Assembly (NCBI GenBank): GCA_036897525.1
Contig: JAYMTJ010000010.1
Location: 1-64,000 of the forward strand
Direction of reading: 5' to 3'
DNA from: Pelargonium x hortorum
Taxonomy: Eukaryota; Streptophyta; Magnoliopsida; Geraniales; Geraniaceae
DNA length: 64,000 nucleotides
The position numbers were made by a program, and so were the translations under genes. Under the pieces are notes generated by a model. The model was not told where the DNA came from. It ran no database searches and worked only from the letters and a program-made list of their open reading frames with translations. Positions 23,511 through 36,800 of the stretch are shown here, piece after piece. Position 1 is the stretch's first letter; each line of letters begins with the position of its first letter.

Positions 23511-24930
23511 TCTTGAGTTGGTTCATCTTGAGTAGTTGGTTCTGGAAAGTCTTAACTTTGTTCTAATCAGAATTCTATCTGTATTGGGAATTTGTTCTTG
23601 TTAGCAGGCAATGGAGATGTTATAAAGGAATCTTGTGGCTATTAGTCTTATTAGTTCTTCTAAGCGGATAGAATGATTCCAATCTAGATAGAAGCTGATA
23701 TAGAAGTGTTGGTGTTGAAGTCAGTATTTGAGGTAAACCTAGGAAGTGTAGCTGAAGTCTTTGCTAGTCAGTGGAGTTGAAGCTTTAGCTTGTTAGCAAA
23801 TGCTAGGGAAAGATGGTTAACTAATTAGGTTAATATAATATTAACTGAAAGAGGTTGTTAGGAGTTGAAGAGGTCTTTGGTGTTAGGAGTTGGTTAGGAA
23901 TAAGGAATTGCAGTGAAAGCTAATGAAAGTAAGATTCGAAAGCAAGTACTGTATTGACAGTGTTCCAAATCAGGTTTGAGTTCTTTGCTAGATGGAAACC
24001 GGGCTAGGCTATTGATTGACTGTAAATGAGTTCCTCTTTAGTAGTTTAAAAGAGTGGAAATGAATATTCTTGTGTTCTATAATGGGATAAGCAGCTAGAT
24101 CTAGATTCTATTGTTCGAGATTCCCTTTTGAGTTGAAAATTCCAGGGATTTCTATTTTCTAGAAGTTAGGATATACTGAATTCTTACCTTGAGGGAAAGT
24201 TTCAAGGGTTATCTGGTATTGTGGAGAGTTGGATATCTATATAAGAGGTAAATTCTATTCTTTAGAGTTTGATTCTGATTGATCCTCTAATATAGTATTC
24301 ATGTCTTTGGTAGATTCCTAGGATTTAAAGAATTGCTTTCTAAACAGAATTCTAATTGTAGCTATTACTTTGACAGTTGTTCCAGGTTTTGGTGTTGTAA
24401 ACTCTAAGCTAGGAATAGTACTATACATCTGCATGTGGTTCCTAAACTAGATGAGAATTTTCAGAGTCTTAAAGAGAGCTTTTCTGATTAATCTAATCCT
24501 TCTGACAGTAAGACAGCCAGGTTAAGGCTAGGTTTATCTTGTTGTTCTTGGCTTGAAAGTGGATTTCCTAAGTAAAGTAGTTGGTAAAGGAAAGAGAGGT
24601 GAACTGATTGATTCTATTTGTTTAGAGACTAATAATTCTGAATCTTAGAAGTACCTGTGACAGAAAATATCTTCCTCTTGGCTCTGAATTGTATTCTTGT
24701 GGAGCTAATGTCCTTGTGAGCTTGTCCGATCTATGAAGGAGTTAATCCTAAGTCTTGTCTTTTATGAAACCAGGCAGTTGCTACTAAAGGTTGACATTCT
24801 TTACTATTGTTCTTTTGAGATTCCTAGTACAAGAGTACTCGCTTTCATTCTCTGGTTCCTGTAAGTTCCTAGGATTGGAAAGTGTTCCAAAGTTTCCAGA
24901 TTGTAAGGTAATCAGTATACAAGCCTCGGC
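23511..24930 (+). other. Long G/T-rich + strand tract, no gene seen
   Basis: The strongest skewed tract in the window (19 G to 5 C in the line at 23701). Words such as agttgaag, ggttagg, gattctatt, ttgtgag and ggaaagtg recur. The tract ends sharply at about 24930, where an A/C-rich tract of opposite polarity begins. The frames are broken throughout on both strands. A drifted array or an old repeat is more likely than a gene. Confidence 0.55.
24725..24743 (+). repeat. 19-bp dispersed direct repeat, copy 2
   Basis: Identical to 19088-19106, same orientation, 5.6 kb away. Both copies sit in G-rich tracts. Confidence 0.85.
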
Positions 24931-25690
24931 AATACAAGAGCATTAGAACTAGTCCTTCCAAAAGAAAGCAAAGATATAAGTTCTGTATTTACCGGCGATA
25001 ATAGTTCTACTCGTTAGCACTAATACACAACCGGAAAAGTCCTTGCTTTATCCCATTCGATATCAATTTGATAGTGGTTAGAACAAATAGAAATAGAAAG
25101 TCTCTAGACTCTGGGTATCCTCTTTAACCAATTAGTATAGGTTTGTTTTTCGGAGATCTCCTCACTTCAGGAACATATAATTAACTCCTTTACTGGAAAA
25201 GAGTACTTCCTCTGTTTGTTGTACCATTGAGAAATACTAAGGGAATCTACTCTATAAAGAACAAAGCCAAGAACAAATTCCCAAGACAAAGACTCATGAA
25301 CTAAGTTTTTTGTTATTCACCGGCTATACAGACCGGCTTACAGAAGAACAAGGACTACTTTCACTAGCCAACAAATCCAGGGTTCCATTAGCAAAGCAAC
25401 AAGAGATAAAGTTTCTCTGTATTCGGTTTATTTTACCAGCTTACAAGTACAAGGGTTCAAGGGTTATAACAAAAGAATAGGTTACTGACTACTATACTAG
25501 ATCAGTTAGATTAGAACTGAACTGGTGGATTCTATACTTCAATTCGAGCTGGCACTATTTTAAGAGTTCGATTCTAAAGCAACATATTCTATTTCGGCTG
25601 ACAAGAAAGGCCTTCAAAGCATAAGTACACAAGAAACTGCTTAGACTCATTTCCTGGCTATGTCATTGACTGGACTGTGTAAAGAGCCAG
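24931..25690 (+). other. A/C-rich + strand tract, no gene seen
   Basis: A and C dominate (22 A, 17 C, 11 G, 10 T in the line at 25321). ggcttacagaagaaca near 25333 resembles ggcttacaagagaaca at 4648, and ccggcttaca also occurs at about 16688. It has the reverse polarity of the preceding tract, as if two related repeats sat head to head. Confidence 0.5.
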
Positions 25691-28600
25691 TGCTTTCAAC
25701 TCGTGAAGTTAGAGCAGTTTCCATTAAAGACATTTGGAAGAGCAAGAAATCTTTTCTTAGAGTTGGGCTTTACTTTATTTAGTTCACCGTCAATGTCCGT
25801 CCTCTTTATGTTATGGGAGTTTTCCGCCTTAACGAGATAGGAATTGTTTATAAAGTAAGGGTAGTTTCGAAAGAAGGTAATAAATTGATAATAAATCAAA
25901 GGAAAGAATTTTCTGTAATTAAAAAGTTAAACTCCTAGGAAAAACCTATTTCAAAAGTAAAGAGCTACTTACTTTAAACCTGCAAAAAATTCCAGCTCTT
26001 AACTTAATAGAAAATTTTGATTAGCCAGGTCGCAGCAATCTACTGAAATGAAACCTTAACCATAGTTACGAAAAAAGCTGCTCATATAGCGAACTCTTCA
26101 AAGAGCTCCCGGTTTGATTAAATTAAGTTATGTTGAAAAATGAATTCTAGAGTAGGAGCATAAATCCAAGCTTGAAAGTCCAGTTTACATGTATTTTTTT
26201 TAGTTTACTTTATTTAGAATTTAGAACATTAAGCCTTCCCTTACTCGCAGAAGGTTTTTTTACTTGGAAGACTGCTGAATAATTAATTCATTACAGGATA
26301 AGCTCGGTCGGTAGTCGATGTCCTATAGAACAAAGAGTAAATAAAGAATCACAAATTAAAGAGGAACACGAGTTCTATTTTATTAGAAAGTCTTCGAAAG
26401 TCCGCATTCTATAATAAGGTAATCTTAATAGATCGTTTTGCCAGGTATTTCATTTTGCGGTAAGTAAGCAATAAATAAATAAATATCCTTGAAAGGAAAA
26501 CAAGTTAATCAATAGAATTCCAGTTATTAGAGCCCTGTTTTGCTAGATTTTTAAATAGCCTGTCTTTCGAGATACTAGGGAGCCTTTCCCTTTTTGGGGG
26601 GGGAGGTACTCTACTAATCAACAAAGTGTTATATTTTTGTTTTTTAATTTGACATCGAGAAAGAAATATGGAGAAGTCCCCTGTTTCAGATTAATGGGTT
26701 TATTAAACAACTTAGATCATAAAATGAAAACCCGCGGAGGAATTAAAGCTTTCTCCTGAGTTTATAAGCATTGGAAACTCAGGGTTAAGAAAACTCTTTT
26801 TAGGTGTATCCTACAGGAAGCAACGAAACTTGCTTAAATACTTTATAGTCATCTCATTTAGAAATTATATGCATTTCATTAAGAGCTGTAAATTAATTAG
26901 TCTAAGATTGATTTTAAGTAAGGGTTCAAACCCAATTAATTATCCCTGCCTGCAGAATTCTCTCATAGGCAAACAATTTATTATTCGGTATGTTGTAAGT
27001 AAGGGGCTTTTTTCCAATGTTAAATATAACTTCAATAACTCCTCTTTTGTGTTGTGGGTATTCAAAAAAAAATTACAGTTGTGTGGAATTCTTTCCTTTT
27101 GTAGAGAATACAAGGCATAAATTAGTAACCTAAAGGAAAAAGCATGTTTTTTTACTCGGGCTCCCTCTACTTTAACTAAGTATATAAAAGCTGTAGTTAA
27201 ATCGAGGCAAGAGGTATATCTTAATACTTTTTTTATACCTTAAAGAGAAAATTAACTCTAGTTTTTTTTGCTAAACAAATTAAATTATCTTATTTGAATT
27301 CGATAAATTTTCGGTACAATATTAAAGTACGAATATAAAAAAAGACAACAAACAACACTCGAATTTTTGGATCTCCCCTAATTTGTATGCTCCGCCATGC
27401 AACTCCCGACTTAATTTTAGCAACCTAAAGAGTACCTGACTCCGTTGTCCATTTGAGGATATATTTTAATGTTCTTTTTAATAACCGGAATTTAGTAACT
27501 GTAACTAGCTTTTGATCGAGAATTCTTAAAACAAGAAATAGATGTGTAATGTAAGACGCAGAGGTACTAACGAATAAATTTGAAATAAAAAGAGGTTTCG
27601 TCTACACAAACAAATAAAGACCTATATAGTAGTCAATATTTCATTCATATTCTGGTCCTTTCGTTGGTATTTTACCCGGCGGGTAGTATATATTATATAA
27701 TAATAAAATAGAATATTTAAATAATAAAAGTAAGCTCTACTAACTAGACTAACTTTGTGTAATAAACTCAAACTTCGGGGGGATAAAGCTATGCTTATAA
27801 ATCTAGCAAAAGCTAAATCTAAATAGAGGATCAAGGACTCCAACTACACGGGTGGTAATCCTTTATTTAATTACGTGAACACCCACAACTTATTTATTCT
27901 TCCTCAACTGGTTCCGAACCCTTGAAAAAACCTTTTTTATTATTATGTTCTAAAGGATTTTTATCCTTTTCCAAACCAAAGGTTAACCTATTTATTATTA
28001 GAGTTCTATTATTCGTATTCTTATTATGGTACCTAGTCTGGTCTCTAACCCATTTTCCGAGTTTACTGACTTGACTATGTTTGTGTCGTGAGATCCTAAA
28101 AAAAAGCTTGTTGTAATTTTTTTTTGATTGGCTTAAATGAAATCCGGACCTTTTTAAATTATCATTAGAAAGCGCATAAAAATTGAGTCATTTTGTGAAA
28201 AAAGTGTATTATGATTGGAAAAGAATACGCATTCTAATTCTAATCCCTTTCTAATACTAATATAGGAGTGGTCAATTCCTATAGGTTCAGAGATGGAAAT
28301 TCCTATGCTCTTAAAGGTCGATCTTATGTGAATGCGAAAGGTATAAAATTGTGTACTCTGGTCATCAATAACACGCTAAGAGATTGGAATTACAAAGTTT
28401 TCAAAAGAACTCTAAAAAGAAATGTCAAGAACTCGGACTGAAGAAACGATTTCAGGAAAACCTTAAACTCTTGAAACTGAAATTCTAGGGACTGAATTGA
28501 CTCAGGAAGCTTAAAGAACTTAACTTGTCAATAGTTGGGTCTGTCTCAGATTTGTTACAATGAAAGAGCTAATACTGTAAACTAAAATCTAGAAGAGTAA

Positions 28601-29578
28601 TACCAAACAAGGGGAGGCTCTCTCTTGACAAAAGAAGAATGTTGCCTTCGCCCCTTGCTTTCGAGAAATAGTACTAAGATGTTCCGCGCTGTAAAGATAC
28701 CAAATAGAAAAGAGAATAAAAACAAAGATCCTATATTCTAGTTGACGGCACACCTATAATATAAAGAGTAGAATATAAAAAAGAGCCGTTACATGAACTG
28801 AGTGTTGCCAAGAGAGAAAGGAACACCCACTTGGTAGAGAGTAAAACAAGTAAAGATAACAAAGAGGTAGGCTTAAGTATAAAGGTAAACAAGGACAGAT
28901 CGGGTATAAAAATGTGAACGAGGGATCTTCTCTGACCGAACTTGAATAGATGTCCAAACTACTTACGAATGTAACTACAATGAGCATCACGGTGAATAAT
29001 CTAAAGATACTTCTGGAAATTTAGATTCTGGAACAGCAAATTATTGGAAGCGTAAATTTCTAGTTTTAGTATAGTGTAGAAAGCAAGCCGAACTAAAAGG
29101 ATCATACGAAGACTTCTATCAAGTTGTTAGTTTACACATTTCTTTTGAATAAAGGGGGCAAAGGGCGGGAACCCCAATCTTATATAATTCTTTCTTTATT
29201 TCCCACATTCAGGGTACCCTAGATGAAGGCGAAAAGTACGCTATTTTGGAATGCATGAGAACAGACTTCTATTTCTTTTAAACTCAACCCTAATTTCTAT
29301 ATAACCGCATTCAATTTGATTAAAGCATAGAGTTGATATAAAGTTTTTGGTCCGTTTTTTTGTTTGAGTCACTTTGAAATAAATACAAAAGTAATAAAGG
29401 GCGTCCTCGACAATTATTGTGAATGTTCTTCTCTCAAAGAAAAAAATGAAAGAAACCCTAAATAAAAGTTTCTATCACCTAGAGATTTTTTTTAACCTCT
29501 CCCGTTAACAAGAGCAACACTCTTATGAGTGCCTATATTACCGCGATTTCTTTTTAATCAGTAGTAGTGAAGTAAATA
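25691..29578. other. AT-rich spacer, no gene accepted
   Basis: Frames at 25696-25899 (minus), 26830-27120 (TTG start, 96 codons), 27622-27843 (minus) and 28754-28990 (minus) are low-complexity or unrecognised. A run of eight G lies at 26596-26603. A purine-rich + strand tract at about 28760-28930 produces the Leu/Ser/Pro-rich minus-strand frame there. Confidence 0.5.
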
Positions 29579-29923
29579 ATGGAGATCTTAATCAAACTTA
29601 GCTATAAAAAACGAGGAATTTTTTATATAAGAGCTGGAAAAGTACACTCGGGTTACATGAAATATCAAAGCTACAAAAGGAGGGTTTTCCTTTCGGTTTT
29701 TGGGCAAAACCCCTTTTCAAGAGTCACCACCTTCCGATGCTTACCGGATCCGTCCTATACTTTTTTTGTCCGTGCAAATATGAAGCGAAAACCTGGGTAT
29801 TGTATGAAAGTAGGGACCGCTAGAGATAAAAGCTCCTCATCAGTGAAAAAAGAATTTAGTTTTCCTTTTTACCGAGCACAAGCAAAACCAAATACTAGAA
29901 CTCGACCGTTTCTTAATTATTAA
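29579..29923 (+). CDS. Unrecognised basic ORF, 114 residues, doubtful
   Basis: ATG-started frame ending in TAA. The product is very basic (many Lys and Arg, few acids) and has no membrane segment. It begins MEILIKLSYKKRGIFYIRAG, has two cysteines (about residues 54 and 75) and ends PNTRTRPFLNY. High charge and small size recall an organellar ribosomal protein, but I could not match it to any plastid ribosomal protein I know, including rps11, rpl16, rpl20 and rpl23. Arginine is encoded by both CGN and AGR, as in the rpoC1 piece. There is no convincing ribosome-binding site; a GTAGTAGTGAAG stretch lies just upstream. A frame of this length is expected once or twice by chance in a window of this size and composition, so it may not be a gene. 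Confidence 0.18.
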   Translation: MEILIKLSYKKRGIFYIRAGKVHSGYMKYQSYKRRVFLSVFGQNPFSRVTTFRCLPDPSYTFFVRANMKRKPGYCMKVGTARDKSSSSVKKEFSFPFYRAQAKPNTRTRPFLNY

Positions 29924-32900
29924 ATTCTTCTTTGACTTTACCCTATTCCCACACCAGCTTTCATTTTCTTTTCTTACAATAAATCAATAAATATAGAACA
30001 ACCCTGCAATTAGAATCATAAGAACAAACAAGGTTACCTTAGTATTTACCTAAATTGGACGGCGCTTTACTCATGTAACAGGAGTAACTAAAGACAATTT
30101 ATAGGGTTAAATTAAATCCTATTTAACAAAAGCCTGCATATGCAAATCTACGAAAAATAAGCGGCATAAACTAGAGTTTCTGTAGGGCCACCCTGGCTGG
30201 ATCTCCGGCCGATAGCTGAATATTAGTTTTTTTGATTTCACTTGAAAAGCGGTGTAAATCTTTTAAATATCTAGAGCGCCCCTGGCTTTCTGTATTACGA
30301 AAGATGAACAAGATCTAATTAATTCAATTCTTGACACTTGGTTAGAACTCTCTTTCTACTTTACCTCGATGTAAACCCTAAAATAAAAAAGAGATCCATT
30401 TTTTGAAGTTCCTTGTAGGGCTGTCTTTAGTGCTTGTAGTTTGAAGAATATAAAGCCACCAAACAAAACTTTTCGGGAGTATTTTAAAAGGGTAAATCCA
30501 AAAGTTAACCCAGGCCCTGACAAGATTTCTAGGTTCTTTACCAGAAAAGTAAGGGCTCATCCAGGACTAGTAAAACATGGATCTTAACGGGCCCTTTGAC
30601 TACGGGAGTTCGCAGTAGCGTAGTTTTTTTGAATGAGTAACTATAAGTTTCAGGTCCCCTCCTTTTTAGGTAAGTCTTTAGTTATGTCCTTAGTCCTTAA
30701 TCCCTTTTTACGAAGTGGGAGTTATAGGTGTCCCTCTAAATACAGTTATAGTTTTTAAAGGTTGGGTAATTCTACTGTCGCCCTAATAATTTGTGTTATT
30801 TGTCAGGATTCTTTATAGTTGCTTGGTATATGCCATGTCCCAGTCCCATATAGACTTACTAAGAGATATCGTAGTAATTTAGACTTATTTGAGCTCTTGG
30901 CCTTACTTTTGTAGCTAAGGATATGTTTCTGCTATCAAAGCTTATGCAATACGGGTCCTTTCTGTGAACCTACAGGGGGGAGGTCGTTAGAAATAAAATA
31001 CAAGATTTAACTCGAGAGATATAGAGTTTGACTAATCTGCTAAATTAGACTTCGTAAAGTTCTTTTTTGCTCAATCTTTTAGAACCAGAAGCTTCAGGGT
31101 CTCTACCACCTTTACTTTACTATTCTAAATTTTTGAGTTGCTATCCTTGTCTCAGATACAGAGTATTGAGAGATCCTTACAAATAGGATATAGGATTACT
31201 CTGCTTTAGAGAGACTAGGGAACTCTACAACTTTTCTATTTAAGAAATGTTAGGGACAAGACTTACAAAGGACATGAAAAGCCCTATTCTATTAACACTC
31301 ACTCTACCTTTTAAGAAAGTAGAACGAACTAGAAAAAACCTTTATAAATTCCTTGTTGACTATCCCGAACCAGAAAAGAAATGAAGGAGAACTCTAGAAA
31401 GGTGCCTTATCAAATAGTATCCTTTACTAACTAATTGCCAATAGATTTTGAATTCAAGACTTTCCCGGAAACTGACCCAACCAAATTAGTTAATATAACC
31501 CTCACTTTTAACTAACAACAGGCAATTCCTTTCTTAGAGATTCATAGGAAAAAACTTCTTGCTTATGCTTACTTATGCCCCGGTTAGAGTCTAGTTCCAC
31601 CAGTTGTACTTAATTACTTTCGTTCCTCGGAAGCTGAAAATCAACAATACTTCTTATTTACCTCTTTATTAGCCTAGGTTTTCTGAGTTCTTAATCTTAA
31701 TACCAAGACCTATCCTCCAAAAAACCTAGCGTCTCCAAAGGATTAGAAGATAAGGGACAAGAGTTACTTTATTTACGATGTACTCTGAACCTGTTCAATT
31801 AATTATTGGGGTAAAAAAAATCCCTCAACAAGTAAACAAAGAAGTATTCCATTTCTATACAAACCCCGGAAAAGGTCCATAAAATAAAGGAGCTTCAAGA
31901 TCAAAATTCCTGCTTACTTAGTATTAAGTTTTGGTCATGTGTAAGAAATGAGATGGAGGCAAGGCTGTAAATTGTTGTAGTATATCTCCTTTTAGTTGTA
32001 GAAATTCAAAATATAGTAAGTCTAAGCTTCTGTATAAAAAAGAAATAAAGAGTTTTAAGCTAGTGGCTTATGTATCATATCATCAACATGAGTCCTAGGG
32101 TTCCTGTTAATGCAAAGAAAGAGAAAGACCTCCCGCAAAATATGAAATCAAGTCAGGTACAACCCCGTTAAATGGGTGCATAATAATAATAATGAAATAC
32201 GCTTTATGGACTTCGCTTACTGACAAGGTTATCCTTGATATAGTATTAGTCCAAAACTGGAGTATCCCTTAAAGAAATTAACTGAGATTTATACTTGTTA
32301 TAAATAATATACTTCGAGTCTACCATAAGCTCAGCTTAACTCTAGCATAACAAGACACTCACAGGAGTATGTCTAGCTTATTATGTATGTATGTGTCATA
32401 GGATTTTTTTTAGAGTGAAGAAAAAGAATCGACTGAGAGAATTTTTTTTTATATCAGTATCAGCTGTTGAGTAACTAATGTATTTGTATTAGCCTTGTTA
32501 ATTATATATTCTTTTTTTCTTGAAAAAGATTAATAGTTCTGTCATTGTTCAGAAATTTGAGTTATTCTTTATATAAATTATTTGTCACATTCTAGTACTA
32601 GTAAAAGAAAGTGGGTTTACGTCTTCTTTTCTTTGCACTGCATATTAAATGACTTCCTTGACTCCCCTTTACATACCCGTATGGATTCCTAAAACTAAAA
32701 ACTTCCACCGGGCGTAAACTTTCTTCTATTTCCTTGAAATTACGAGAGCTCTAATAACCACTCCGACTAAGGAAATTCCCTTATTCAACCTTTTCTGCTT
32801 AAATAAAGTACCACCTGCTGCTAATGGAGGAGAACTGGATTCTATTCTAATGACAGTGACAGCATGCCAATGACAGGCCGGTGAAGTTCTTCTCTTCTTA

Positions 32901-33524
32901 GTACCAACCCAGGAAAGTTGTGCTAATAGATGTCCCAAACCAACTAAAAGAAACCTCCTCTCAATCTAATACTAAGAATCATACATTAATAACAAAGTCC
33001 GTGGCGAAATCCCTCGAATACTTTTAGCCGAAATAGCGCTTACTATAAGTGGTGTAGATAGATTGCATCAGACTCATTTTCTATTTAGAGTAGCGCCCCT
33101 TTTATTAAGTTGAAGTGCTTTTGCAAGTCCTCAAAGCCTTTCATTCCAATGTATATAATCTGTCTCCAGCATGGGTCTTTTAGATAAGGAACGTGAGAGC
33201 TACTCTTACTCCTACACCTATTTCTTATCAGCCTTAGGTGCTATACTTATCCTAGCTATTTTCCTATAACCCTCAAATTCCTAAGAGTGCTTAAAACTGT
33301 AAGGAAATTAGTTAGATGTAAGTCTAAACAAAAGTAATGACTTTGTATAAGGGTATAAGGACAATTAGAGTCAAGCTTTTTCTTATCTTACCCGATCCTG
33401 TTTAAGTGCAATAAGCCCCAGTTAAAGTGAAAGTCATTTCAGTTTCTAATAAATAGAGAGCAAGCCTCGGTCGGAACTTATCTAGAAATTGTTAAGTCTT
33501 GAATTTTCTTCTAGGTAAACCTAA
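29924..33524. other. AT-rich spacer, no gene accepted
   Basis: The minus-strand frames 30378-30560 and 32726-32938 are short and unrecognised. The part at about 31250-31900 is A/C-rich on the + strand and contains aatagattttgaattcaa (31440-31457), which recurs with one change at 54179-54196. An (ATA)n run lies at about 32181-32194. Confidence 0.5.
31440..31457 (+). repeat. Dispersed 18-bp word, copy 1
   Basis: aatagattttgaattcaa here and at 54179-54196 with one mismatch. Near both copies lies an agacttt-cc word (31458 here, 54161 there), but in different order, so the relation may be a rearranged repeat. Confidence 0.5.
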
Positions 33525-33719
33525 GCAGTATTACTGTATTACGGATTTCAAGTAGAAAGATTTCTTAGTCAGTTATATACGGGAGTATCCTCAACAGGAT
33601 GGTTTATGAGTAGGATTTCACTAGCTCTGGCAGGTACACCGACTGGGATTGCTATTGATACTGGTTGGCTGGGATTCCTAATAAGAGAAGTACAACTTCC
33701 ACACCGACAATGCCTATGA
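33525..33719 (+). other. Small G+C-rich island with a 65-codon open frame
   Basis: The stretch at about 33590-33790 is clearly richer in G+C than its surroundings. The + frame 33525-33719 is open for 65 codons including the TGA stop. The first ATG is at 33606, giving a 37-residue product with SLALAGTPTGIAIDTGWLGF. The minus strand is also open over part of it (SVGVGPASSMQG-like). I do not recognise either. Open frames on both strands are what a G+C-rich patch gives by chance, so coding is doubtful; the patch itself is the observation. Confidence 0.25.
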
Positions 33720-33812
33720 CTGAGTACCTACTTCCTTGCATTGAACTTGCAGGACCTACTCCCACAGACTGTACTCACTAGCTATTAGGATGACTTAATA
33801 AGGTTCCTACGG

Positions 33813-33829
33813 TATTATTATTATTATTA
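33813..33829 (+). repeat. ATT trinucleotide run
   Basis: Between five and six tandem ATT units. Similar ATA/TAA runs occur near 32181 and 54287. Confidence 0.85.
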
Positions 33830-36800
33830 ACAATTAAGATAGTACCTTCTATTTCAGGTGCATTTATCTTAATGTAACCTTCGTACTCTCAATTTGGCAA
33901 TTGCCTATAAAGTATAGGCTATACCTTTTTTTTTTAGTGGGTTTGCTTTACCTCATGACAAGATGACAAGAACAGCCAGCTTTCCATGAATACAAAACAC
34001 AGAAGACAATTTTGTGAACTCTAATCCAACCTCCAATTAGTTTAGTGGAATAATTAGAGCCTTTGTTTCCTCGAACCAAAGTACACGACCTAATTCGAGT
34101 GTTGATTAATCTTTCAATGTCATCACTAAACGGACTCTCTAAAACTATCTACTAAAGAGCTTACTGAGATTATATAAATGAAGGTCAAATTGATTCTTAT
34201 AATTAACAAAAACTAACTAACATGTTCTAAACACCACTCAAACCAAGAACTCAATCTCCATTCCCCAGAGAATGGTAGAACCGATATCCTACCAAGATAT
34301 CTACAACAAAGTACTCAGCCGCATATTCAATAAATCCTTCCAAATGTAAGAGCTTTCCTTATCAAATATCTCTAACAAAACCGGTAATCTCTCACTTTTG
34401 AAACTCTAACTCTATCTTTCTTTGGTATATACTATATTAACTTACAGTAAATCTTAGTATTCCTAAACACATCTCTGGAAACCCTATCCAATAGCACTAA
34501 GTCCCCTAATACTCATACTCCGTGAGAAGGACAAAAGGGCTGGGATGCGCCTTCACACTATACTCCTAAAATAGAAAACATAATAGGCATAAAAGCTATC
34601 GCAGTGGGCTTCTCTCTGCTTCCCTAGCTGACAAAAGGGAAGAATACACGGGTAAGTTTCATTTGCTTAGCAATCTATGTTATAAAGATCCTGGTGACAC
34701 CCACTATCAAGACTCTCCCGGGAAAAGCTCTTTCTTATACTGTTTAAGTGTATTTCCTAACAGGACTTACTATAAAGAAAACAAGGCCTAATAATTTTCC
34801 TTACTATACTTCGAGACTAGGCAAAGCCTTTATAAACCGCGGTTTTCTTTTTAATTTAACTGCAAGGACCCAGTGAAGTAGGCACTGAGAGACATGGATA
34901 TTGTATACTGAAAGGGATAACTTTATTCAGTTCTGTAGTTATATTATAAAAGAGGACGCTCCCTAAAAATAAGAAATTGTAGTATTAACAGAATCTTAGT
35001 CTCGTCTTAGTTAGAGAAATTCTAAGTATTAAGCATTACCTATCCCTTGTTGGAGTAGTTGTTTTACCACTTCCTAACCCCTTTTGTAAATTGAATATGA
35101 AGAAGTATGCTTTTTATATACAAGTATAGAGTTGTGTCCGGTAAATAAAAAAAAATAGAGAGGGCACCTGGGAATTTAGTACGGGATAGCTATAAATGAT
35201 TCGAGGAATGTGAAGTTGACATAAAGGTGAGCTAAGAATCTCTACATGCCTAGGCCTAAAGCGAATAAAACATTTTGGCACTTTTGGGTGTTGAAATTCA
35301 ATAATAGGCACCGCTTGGGGCTTTTCTTTTTATATAGAAGTTGGAAGTAGAAAAGTAGAAAAAAAGTAATCCAACAATCTCAGTTAAGCAAGCTGTCTAG
35401 GGTCCCTCCCTTTTAAATTGGTGAGAATCTGGTTAGCTATTTAATTTAATTAAAGCCCTAAGCTTTTTTTCTTATAGCAACCCTGGAACTTAATAACAGT
35501 TAAATAAAATACCTTTTACTTTTAATTAAGAGGCTTCCATTTTCTAACATGCTCCTGGGATTGGGATTTATGTCACTACACTAAAAAAAAAGAAGTTGAC
35601 GCTGCAACCTCTTAAAGGGGCCCGCATTTTGGTCTAAAGAGCGCGGGTTTAATAATTACTATAAGCCACTTATGAGCTACTTTCTTAAATTAAACAAGTG
35701 ACTCTATGATTCTTTCATTTTTACCTGAGTTGAGCCCCTTTTGAATAGAAAATGCCTAATAAAGCAAAAAGGTATGCTACGCTTCAGTCTCGATTTATAT
35801 AGAACTTGGTCACTCCTGCATGGCTGCAACAGTTTAGACAACTATCCGTATTAAATTACTACAAGGTTTGGCACGTTGTTTTAGTAAGAGGGTTCCCTTA
35901 TACTTTCCTAGGAATATATAAACACCGATAATAAAGGGTTCCTTCAGACGTGTCAGCGACCTTTAATTAATGAGTTTCACAAATTAAATTAATATTAATG
36001 AGAGGTACCTAATACATTCACCCGGGTTTTAAATGTACGAAATAAGGCGCAGGCGCGCTAAATCTTCGATAAAGGAGTTAACACTTACAATTAAGGTAAG
36101 GAAAGCCTGTAAGAAATAAAAAAAAGTCTAAAAATAACCCTTGTTTGTGTTGAGATTTGTAGAAAAGGGTGCGCCGTCCCCTTTATGACGATAAGTAACA
36201 ACACCCCTTAGAGGGTACTCTTTATAAAACAAAATATAAGGAGAAATTTCCATGTTCAATTGACGAGGCTTTTTGATTTAGTATCAAATCAGTGCTTTTA
36301 AAGCAAATAACTTATAGGACCCTTTCGACTAAGAGTAAGGTCTATCTCAAACCTAGAGAATTGAGCAGAGACTTTCCTCGGCAGTAGGCTTATATCCGAA
36401 GCTAACTCTTTGCTTTTCGATCCGAGTTCATGTTAAAGAGAAAGTTTAACCCGTAAGAAGTTTCCTTATAAATAAATTGAATTGGCGGTCGGTAATCAAA
36501 TCTTTCTGGAGCAAAAATAGATAGATGTAATGGATCCCTACTCTAAAGTGGGGATAGTGCGTTTCCTGATAGCTAAGTAAAGTACTCTATAAGACAGCAG
36601 TTGTCCTAAATTTCATTCGAGAAAGACTAGTGGATAATTTTGATGTAACAAGAACATATTTCTTTAGTTTATCTACAGCATACCCTAGTCTGGTATATTT
36701 TGATTAAGTTTAGCAAAAAAAGAGAGTTCTGATATACAGCCTTACTCAAACAAACAGTGTTAAATCCCTCGCCTCATTAAACTTTGAGTCCTGTCCTGAT

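Noticed and set aside
26922-26933. tRNA T-loop-like GGGTTCAAACCC
   Set aside because: Only two or three stem pairs form at canonical spacing, and no upstream cloverleaf is found.
26830-27120. 96-codon frame
   Set aside because: TTG start, no motif, and expected by chance.
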